The notes under the pieces: generated by a model
Database searches by the model: none
The model's input: the letters and a program-made list of their open reading frames with translations, nothing else
Told to the model about the DNA's origin: nothing
Source: Anaerorhabdus sp964386325
GTDB taxonomy: Bacteria; Bacillota_I; Bacilli_A; Erysipelotrichales; Erysipelotrichaceae
Reading direction: 5' to 3'
DNA: 64,000 nt
Assembly (NCBI GenBank): GCA_964386325.1
Contig: CAYLQY010000002.1
Location: 124,001 to 188,000, forward strand
Program-made: the position numbers and the translations under genes
Part shown: positions 58,868 through 64,000 of the stretch, one piece after another
How the letters are laid out: the number at the start of each line of letters is the position of its first letter
Position numbering within the stretch: position 1 is the first letter of the stretch

Positions 58868-60762
58868 ATCGGATTTTACCATTTTTTATATATACATGTC
58901 TTTTTATGTTTCTAAATGAATATAACTTTTATGGTGTTTTAGTCTTGTTATGTATCTGCTGGTATTTAAAATATCGTGATTATACATGGTTGATTCTATT
59001 GGTCTTTTTACTCTGTTTTACAGTACATACAAAGAATATAGATGCGTTTTTATTAAGTGGAAGAATTACTAAATTAACTCAGAACTCTATTGTTATAGAG
59101 AATAAAGGTAGCTCAACTTTAATTAGTAATTGTCCGATTAGAAGTCTTGATGCAATTATTGAAGTTGAAGGAACTGCGAAAAAAATTGAAAGTGCGCCTA
59201 CGAATTATGGAAGTCAATTTGAATCATGGGCTAGTGAAAATAAAATAAGTCATTCGGTATATGCAACAGATTGTAAAGTGGTTAACCAATTACCTACATT
59301 GCGATATTTTATTCAAAAAAGAATCGATTCATTTGAACAATCAAATAAAGAATTTCTATATAAAATCATATTTCAATTAGCAGTTTCAGAAGAAAGTGAT
59401 TGGTATTTGTACAATGCTATGGGACTTTCTTTGATTGGACTACTTGCGCTTATTCGATGTATTGGAAAATATGGTTTGAATCAAAAACAACTAGCATGCA
59501 TTGAGTTTATTTTAATATTCATATTCTCATGTATCTATCAATTCTCATTTGTGTGTGTTCGGTTATTAATTGCATTCCTACTTCGATATACCAAGCTGGA
59601 GACAAAAGAAAAAACCGGGATATTGGGGATGAGTTGCATTCTACTGTTTCCTCAAAAAATGAGTTCCTTACAGTTTTTGATTCCCATTGGAATTAGAACG
59701 TTACAATCGACATCCTGGTCAATGAAGAAAGTGATTCCTTATTTTTGGTTAATGATACTTCAATCCATTTATTTCTCTAAAATACAATTAGGAATGTTAT
59801 TTCTGTATCGTATTTTATTACCTTTTTTCGGTTTTATTTGTCTATTGAGTTGGTTAAGTCTACTTTTGGGATTCCCATTATTTATCCAGGGTGCTGAATT
59901 ATTCCTACAAGTGATATCAGTAGGTAATCAGCTTGTTGTCTATGGTAATCCATTAGGTCTAGGAATAATTCTATATTTCTTGTTTATATACATACTACCG
60001 AAATACAAGTTAATAACTGGTGTTTGCCTATATGTTATTTTTTGTTGGCTTGGATTATTTCATCCATTTACTCATATCACTTGGATTCAAGTGGGACAAG
60101 GTGATGCAATCTTAATTCAAGAAGCTTATCAAAAATCGACGATCCTTATCGATACAGGGGATGAAAAAAACTACGAACTTTTAGAGAAAGCTTTGCATGC
60201 AAGAAGTATCACGACAATAGATACATTGATTTTGACCCATATGGATGCGGATCATTCGGGTGGCTTGGAAAGACTAAAACAAGATTTTAGAATCCATGAA
60301 ATCATCACAAAACCGCAGACTATCATCAAAGATACGTTATTACTACAAGCAATGAATATCCATGAATATGATAACGACAATGATAATTCGTTAATTTATT
60401 GTCTGCTTATAAAAGATTTACGAATATTATTAACAGGTGATATTACAAGTGACGTAGAATACGATTTGATACAAAACTATGATTTGACGTCAATTGATAT
60501 TCTAAAGCTGGGACATCATGGGTCTAAAACAAGTACATCATCGCAGTTTTTAGAAAGTACTCAACCAAAATTGGCGATAAATTCTAGTGGTTTAAACAAT
60601 AAATTCAAACATCCAAGTGATGAAACTGTCCAAAGATTGAATGATTTTGTGATAAGGCTACTCGACACACAAAAAGAAGGGGATATATCCGTATTTTTCT
60701 TAAGAAATTCCAATTTCTTTATCACGAGTACACGAAAAATTGGTATAATAGACAAGGAGTGA
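58864..60762 (+). CDS. comEC: ComEC/Rec2 DNA-uptake channel
   Basis: A 632-residue membrane protein, about 140 residues shorter than Bacillus ComEC (776). The N-terminal OB-like DUF4131 region is followed by a polytopic Competence domain and then a metallo-beta-lactamase-like domain with THMDADHSGGLERL, LLTGD and HHGS. It would form the channel through which single-stranded DNA enters. ATG 58864 overlaps the comEA stop (ATGA); ATG 58858 is also in frame. Confidence 0.92.
   Translation: MNRILPFFIYTCLFMFLNEYNFYGVLVLLCICWYLKYRDYTWLILLVFLLCFTVHTKNIDAFLLSGRITKLTQNSIVIENKGSSTLISNCPIRSLDAIIEVEGTAKKIESAPTNYGSQFESWASENKISHSVYATDCKVVNQLPTLRYFIQKRIDSFEQSNKEFLYKIIFQLAVSEESDWYLYNAMGLSLIGLLALIRCIGKYGLNQKQLACIEFILIFIFSCIYQFSFVCVRLLIAFLLRYTKLETKEKTGILGMSCILLFPQKMSSLQFLIPIGIRTLQSTSWSMKKVIPYFWLMILQSIYFSKIQLGMLFLYRILLPFFGFICLLSWLSLLLGFPLFIQGAELFLQVISVGNQLVVYGNPLGLGIILYFLFIYILPKYKLITGVCLYVIFCWLGLFHPFTHITWIQVGQGDAILIQEAYQKSTILIDTGDEKNYELLEKALHARSITTIDTLILTHMDADHSGGLERLKQDFRIHEIITKPQTIIKDTLLLQAMNIHEYDNDNDNSLIYCLLIKDLRILLTGDITSDVEYDLIQNYDLTSIDILKLGHHGSKTSTSSQFLESTQPKLAINSSGLNNKFKHPSDETVQRLNDFVIRLLDTQKEGDISVFFLRNSNFFITSTRKIGIIDKE
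60741..60749 (+). promoter_or_regulatory. Extended -10 promoter for holA inside the comEC 3' end
   Basis: TGgTATAAT, 18 bases before ATG 60767. Confidence 0.5.
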
Positions 60763-60766
60763 TAAG

Positions 60767-61723
60767 ATGAACTATTTAATCATTGGATCTGAGCTATTTT
60801 TGCTCAAAAAGCAACTAAATCAAATCTTAAAAGAGAATTCAATGGATAATAATTCAATGGATACTATTTTTTATGATGGTCTTTCTAATGATTTTACAAT
60901 TGCATCAGTTATTGATGATTGTAATACACCTCCGTTCTTTAATAAAAAGAAAACTGTTATTTTGAATAACCCTAGTTTTCTTTCTACCCAAAAAAGTTTA
61001 AATGATCGTGATAGTGAAATTTTAGAAAAGTATTTAAAGAATCCAAGTTTAGATGCTGATTTGATTTTCTATGGTGATGTTACACTGGATAAGCGTAAAA
61101 AATTAGTAAAATTAGTTCAATCTAGTTGCCGTATTCACCAGTTTGATCGATTGTCGGCTGCAGATTTCAATACTTATGTTTCAAAGCAACTGCAACAAAA
61201 TCATGTACAAATAACATCTGAGGGTAAAGTAGAATTACTTAGTCGTTTACCGAATGATTTAGAAAATTTTCATTCAGAATTAGAAAAAATGATGTTATAT
61301 GGAAATGAACTTGATAAAGAAGCTATCACAAAACTTATTAGTCGCCCATTAGATGAAGATGTCTTTCATTTAGTGAATGATGTTGTAAATCGTAATATGA
61401 AAAGTGCACTTCATCTTTGGGATGATTTGTATATGTTAAATAAAGACCCAATCTATTTAGTTGCGTTACTTGCGAGTCAATTTCGTTTGCTTTACCAAGT
61501 AAGAACTTATTTAGATATGGGCTATCATGAGAAAGAAATACAAAAAGAATTAAAAGTACATCCCTTTAGAATTACCAAAGCAATTGAGTCATTAAGAGGG
61601 TTGTCAAAGGAAAGATGTTTGGAAATTCTTAACTCATTGGCTGAACTTGACCAATCTTTTAAAATGGGATTAGGAGATAAGAAGGCTGGATTTGAATTGT
61701 TTTTAGTTAGAACAGCGAGGTAA
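60767..61723 (+). CDS. holA: DNA polymerase III delta subunit
   Basis: A 318-residue clamp-loader subunit with NYLIIGSELFLLKKQL at the start, TPPFFNKKKTVILNNPSF, the LSRLPNDLENFHSELEKM domain II stretch and the PIYLVALLASQFRLLYQV C-terminal collar region. Delta opens the sliding clamp. Ribosome binding site AAGGAGTG. It follows comEC by 4 bases, the common Firmicute order. Confidence 0.94.
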   Translation: MNYLIIGSELFLLKKQLNQILKENSMDNNSMDTIFYDGLSNDFTIASVIDDCNTPPFFNKKKTVILNNPSFLSTQKSLNDRDSEILEKYLKNPSLDADLIFYGDVTLDKRKKLVKLVQSSCRIHQFDRLSAADFNTYVSKQLQQNHVQITSEGKVELLSRLPNDLENFHSELEKMMLYGNELDKEAITKLISRPLDEDVFHLVNDVVNRNMKSALHLWDDLYMLNKDPIYLVALLASQFRLLYQVRTYLDMGYHEKEIQKELKVHPFRITKAIESLRGLSKERCLEILNSLAELDQSFKMGLGDKKAGFELFLVRTAR

Positions 61724-61725
61724 AT

Positions 61726-63093
61726 ATGCAATCATTACGCGAATTATATAAAATTGGTCCGGGACCTAGTAGTAGTCATACATTAGCACCACGTCGTGCA
61801 TGTATGCTTTTTCTTGAAGAATATGGTCAATTACCGCGCTATGAAGTGGACTTATTTGGTTCTTTATCTTTAACAGGTAAAGGACATTTTACTGATAAGA
61901 TTATCGAAGATACCCTTGCACCATCGATTGTTGAAATTCATTTTAATAGTTCATGGGAAGAAAGACATCCCAATGGCTTTTATCTTAGAGGGTATAATCA
62001 AGAAAATGTATGTATTGCATTGTGGACGATATTTTCCTTAGGTGGGGGAAGTATTGAAATTAAAGAAAAGAAATTAAACTTTAATGATGAAGTCTATAAA
62101 GAAAATTCATATGAAGATATTAAAAAAGTTTGTTTAGAAAAGAAAATTAATTTAGTAGAATATGTATTACAAAATGAACCTGATATTGAAGAACACTTAG
62201 GGGTTGTTTTAACTGCGATGTTAAGTTCTGTTCGCCATGGACTTTCTTCATCAGGTGTATTACCAGGAAGATTGAATATTGAAAAGGCTGCGAAATCACT
62301 TCATCTTCAAGCGTTGTCACTTCCAGATGATTCTGAGAAAACAAAACTATTGATGATGGCCTATGCTTATGCAGCGTGTGAAGAAAATGCGTCTTTAGGC
62401 GAAGTTGTTACTGCACCTACATTAGGGGCATGTGGTGTCATGGCATCATTAATGTATTATTATTATACGGATATTGGGGTTTCACGAGGTAAATTGATTC
62501 GTGCTTTAGCGGTAGCTGGTATATTTGGAAACTTAATTAAAACCAACGCAAGTATTTCAGGTGCAATTGGTGGATGTCAAGCTGAGGTAGGGACTGCATG
62601 TGCTATGGCTAGTGCTGCTGCTGCCTATTTGAATGACTTGAACTTAAAACAAATTGAGTATGCCGCTGAAATTGGTATTGAACATAATTTAGGCTTAACA
62701 TGTGATCCTGTGGAAGGATATGTCATCATTCCTTGTATTGAGAGAAACTCTGTTGCTGTATTACGTGCTGTAGATGCATATACTTTAGCAAAATATATGT
62801 CACGCATTAAACCAAATAAAGTAACTTTTGATATGATTGTAAACACAATGAACTATACTGGAAAGAAAATACCAATTGAACTTAAGGAGACTTCATTAGG
62901 TGGTTTAGCTACTGAGTTCAAAGCAAAAGATGAAGTTCTTGTAGAAGTGATCGAACAAAAAGAAGAAGAAAAACCAAAAGTGATTTTACCACTTACGGAA
63001 GATGATATTGAACTTGAAGACACGCTTGTTTTTGATGACATGATACTAGATGAAAATGATGAGCCAACAAGTCCAATTAAATTCAAACTATGA
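61726..63093 (+). CDS. sdaA: L-serine ammonia-lyase, iron-sulfur type, beta-alpha fusion
   Basis: A 455-residue Fe-S serine dehydratase that converts L-serine to pyruvate and ammonia. Residues ~1-130 are the beta domain (IGPGPSSSHTLAPRRA, LFGSLSLTGKGHFTDK) and ~155-400 the alpha domain with cluster Cys in TLGACGVMA, GGCQAEVGTACAMA and TCDPVEGYVIIPC. The C-terminal ~50 residues are an acidic extension (EDDIELEDTL...). In Bacillus these are two genes. GAGGTAAAT precedes the start. Confidence 0.9.
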   Translation: MQSLRELYKIGPGPSSSHTLAPRRACMLFLEEYGQLPRYEVDLFGSLSLTGKGHFTDKIIEDTLAPSIVEIHFNSSWEERHPNGFYLRGYNQENVCIALWTIFSLGGGSIEIKEKKLNFNDEVYKENSYEDIKKVCLEKKINLVEYVLQNEPDIEEHLGVVLTAMLSSVRHGLSSSGVLPGRLNIEKAAKSLHLQALSLPDDSEKTKLLMMAYAYAACEENASLGEVVTAPTLGACGVMASLMYYYYTDIGVSRGKLIRALAVAGIFGNLIKTNASISGAIGGCQAEVGTACAMASAAAAYLNDLNLKQIEYAAEIGIEHNLGLTCDPVEGYVIIPCIERNSVAVLRAVDAYTLAKYMSRIKPNKVTFDMIVNTMNYTGKKIPIELKETSLGGLATEFKAKDEVLVEVIEQKEEEKPKVILPLTEDDIELEDTLVFDDMILDENDEPTSPIKFKL

Positions 63094-63569
63094 TTAAACA
63101 TCCACTAAGTCCAATTATTAGTAAGGAAAGCAAGGTGCTAATTCTCGGTTCATTTCCATCAGTGACATCAAGAAAAGAAAAATTTTATTACGCTAATCCA
63201 AATAATCGTTTTTGGCCAATGCTTGAAATTTTATTCAATGAGAAAATTAGGGACCGTAAAGAATTTATTTGTAGCCATCACTTAGCTTTATGGGATGTAA
63301 TCAAGTGTTGTGACATTGAAGGTAGCAGTGATGCTACGATTCAACATGTATTGCCCAATCCCATTGATGATTTATTAAAAGAATATCCAATTCAACTAAT
63401 TGTATTAAATGGCAAAACCGCTGAAAAGTTATTTAAAAAGTACTTTCCAACTTGTAAGGTTGAAGTAATATCATGTCCAAGCACAAGTAGTGCAAATGCT
63501 CGCTGTCATTTAGATGAATTAGTGAAGGCATATTATAGAATTAAGGTTGTGAACAATGAAGAAAATTGA
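63090..63569 (+). CDS. Uracil-DNA-glycosylase-superfamily protein, deoxyinosine glycosylase type
   Basis: A 159-residue UDG-fold protein: VLILGSFPSVTSRKEKFYYANPNNRFWPMLEILF is the motif 1 region, WDVIKCC follows, and CPSTSSANAR is the motif 2 loop. This matches the family annotated as DNA-deoxyinosine glycosylase (MUG/TDG-like). It would remove damaged bases in base-excision repair. Overlaps sdaA by 4 bases (ATGA) and the U32 peptidase start by 14 bases. Confidence 0.83.
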   Translation: MIKHPLSPIISKESKVLILGSFPSVTSRKEKFYYANPNNRFWPMLEILFNEKIRDRKEFICSHHLALWDVIKCCDIEGSSDATIQHVLPNPIDDLLKEYPIQLIVLNGKTAEKLFKKYFPTCKVEVISCPSTSSANARCHLDELVKAYYRIKVVNNEEN

Positions 63570-64000
63570 AGTGCTGGCTCCTGCTGGAACAATGGAAGCT
63601 CTAAAAGCTGCTGTATTAAATGGTGCAGATGCAATTTATTGTGGTGGATCAAACTTTGGTGCACGTGCTTTTGCAGTGAATTTTAATCATGATGAAATGA
63701 ATGAGGCAGTCGATTATTGTCATCTTTATGGCGTTAAATTATATGTAACTATGAACACTTTGCTTTATGAAGATGAGATTGAAGCAGCGATGCAAGAAGC
63801 TGAATTTTACTACACTATTGGTGTAGATGCTTTAATCATTCAAGATTTGGGATTATTTGATTTAATTCGACAACAATTTCCTGATATCGAGTTACATTGT
63901 TCAACACAAATGCACATTCATAATGTTGAAGGGGTTAAACAAATGCGTGATAGTGGTGCACACCGTGTCGTATTAGCGCGCGAAACACCTATTGAGTTAA
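63556..64000 (+). CDS. Peptidase U32 family protein (N-terminal part)
   Basis: The first 148 residues of a protein that runs off the window. It begins KKIEVLAPAGTMEALKAAVLNGADAIYCGG and continues with FGARAFAVNFNHDEM and HLYGVKLYVTMNT, the U32/YegQ/RlhA signature. U32 proteins act in tRNA or rRNA hydroxylation (TrhP, RlhA) or as proposed peptidases. TrhP is common in Firmicutes, but this cannot be settled from the fragment. Confidence 0.9.
   Translation, partial: MKKIEVLAPAGTMEALKAAVLNGADAIYCGGSNFGARAFAVNFNHDEMNEAVDYCHLYGVKLYVTMNTLLYEDEIEAAMQEAEFYYTIGVDALIIQDLGLFDLIRQQFPDIELHCSTQMHIHNVEGVKQMRDSGAHRVVLARETPIEL

Overview
The window is a low-GC, densely coded chromosomal segment from a Bacillota (Firmicutes) bacterium. 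It uses the standard genetic code: Trp is encoded by TGG throughout and TGA is a stop. PolC, a nusA-ylxR-ylxQ-infB-rbfA operon, T-box leaders, an L20-type infC leader, IreB, RecD2 and a ComK-like protein point to the Bacilli/Erysipelotrichia side of the phylum. Gene content and sequence flavour suggest an Erysipelotrichia-type anaerobe, but that placement is an inference. No rRNA, tRNA, CRISPR array, transposase or prophage gene was seen, and no gap without a gene exceeds 300 bases.

Layout. 1-5.9 kb: the 3' end of polC, then rimP-nusA-rnpM-ylxQ-infB-rbfA. 6-13.4 kb: an accessory block with a lipoprotein, two WXG100 proteins, a large lipoprotein, an EssC-like ATPase and a possible YukD-like protein. 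This looks like a reduced type VIIb secretion locus. 13.4-16.7 kb: pepF, then a reverse-strand pair of a radical SAM/SPASM protein and a TtcA-like thiolase. 16.8-23 kb: truB-ribF-rsmF, a degenerate RelA/SpoT-domain protein, an Asp23/Gls24 protein, and infC-rpmI-rplT behind an L20 leader. 23-31.9 kb: a two-component system, TetR plus GNAT, gltX (reverse), a PadR/HAAS/DUF4097 envelope-stress-type operon, a GIY-YIG-like protein, and an HTH regulator fused to a desulfoferrodoxin-like module. 32-39.3 kb: a B12-radical SAM protein, rdgB, a DUF1461 protein, trmL, an ECF S-component, a small membrane protein, a RidA protein with a Cys-rich tail, a ComK-like protein, rmuC and a YitT protein. 39.3-42 kb (reverse): an amino-acid permease and T-box-controlled trpS. 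42-47.5 kb: an Spx/ArsC protein, mnmA, a CPBP protease, recD2 and an alpha/beta hydrolase. 47.5-52.2 kb: MarR with a split 2-hydroxyacyl-CoA dehydratase activator/dehydratase-like pair. 52.2-64 kb: T-box-alaS-ireB-ruvX-DUF1292-mltG-udk, greA, comEA-comEC, holA, a fused serine dehydratase, a UDG-family glycosylase and the start of a U32 peptidase.

How it works together. Most of the window is translation, tRNA modification and DNA maintenance, arranged in tightly overlapping operons. Promoters are commonly of the extended -10 type (TGNTATAAT-like). Regulation visible in the sequence includes two T-boxes (Trp, Ala), an L20 leader with an AUU-started infC, and three palindromic operators sitting on the promoters of TetR, PadR and MarR genes. 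The ComK-like regulator together with comEA/comEC suggests a ComK-controlled competence system. The points most worth a second look are the compact T7SS-like locus, the HTH-desulfoferrodoxin fusion, the RelA/SpoT-like protein that has lost signature residues, the radical SAM/TtcA pair and the Cys-tailed RidA.
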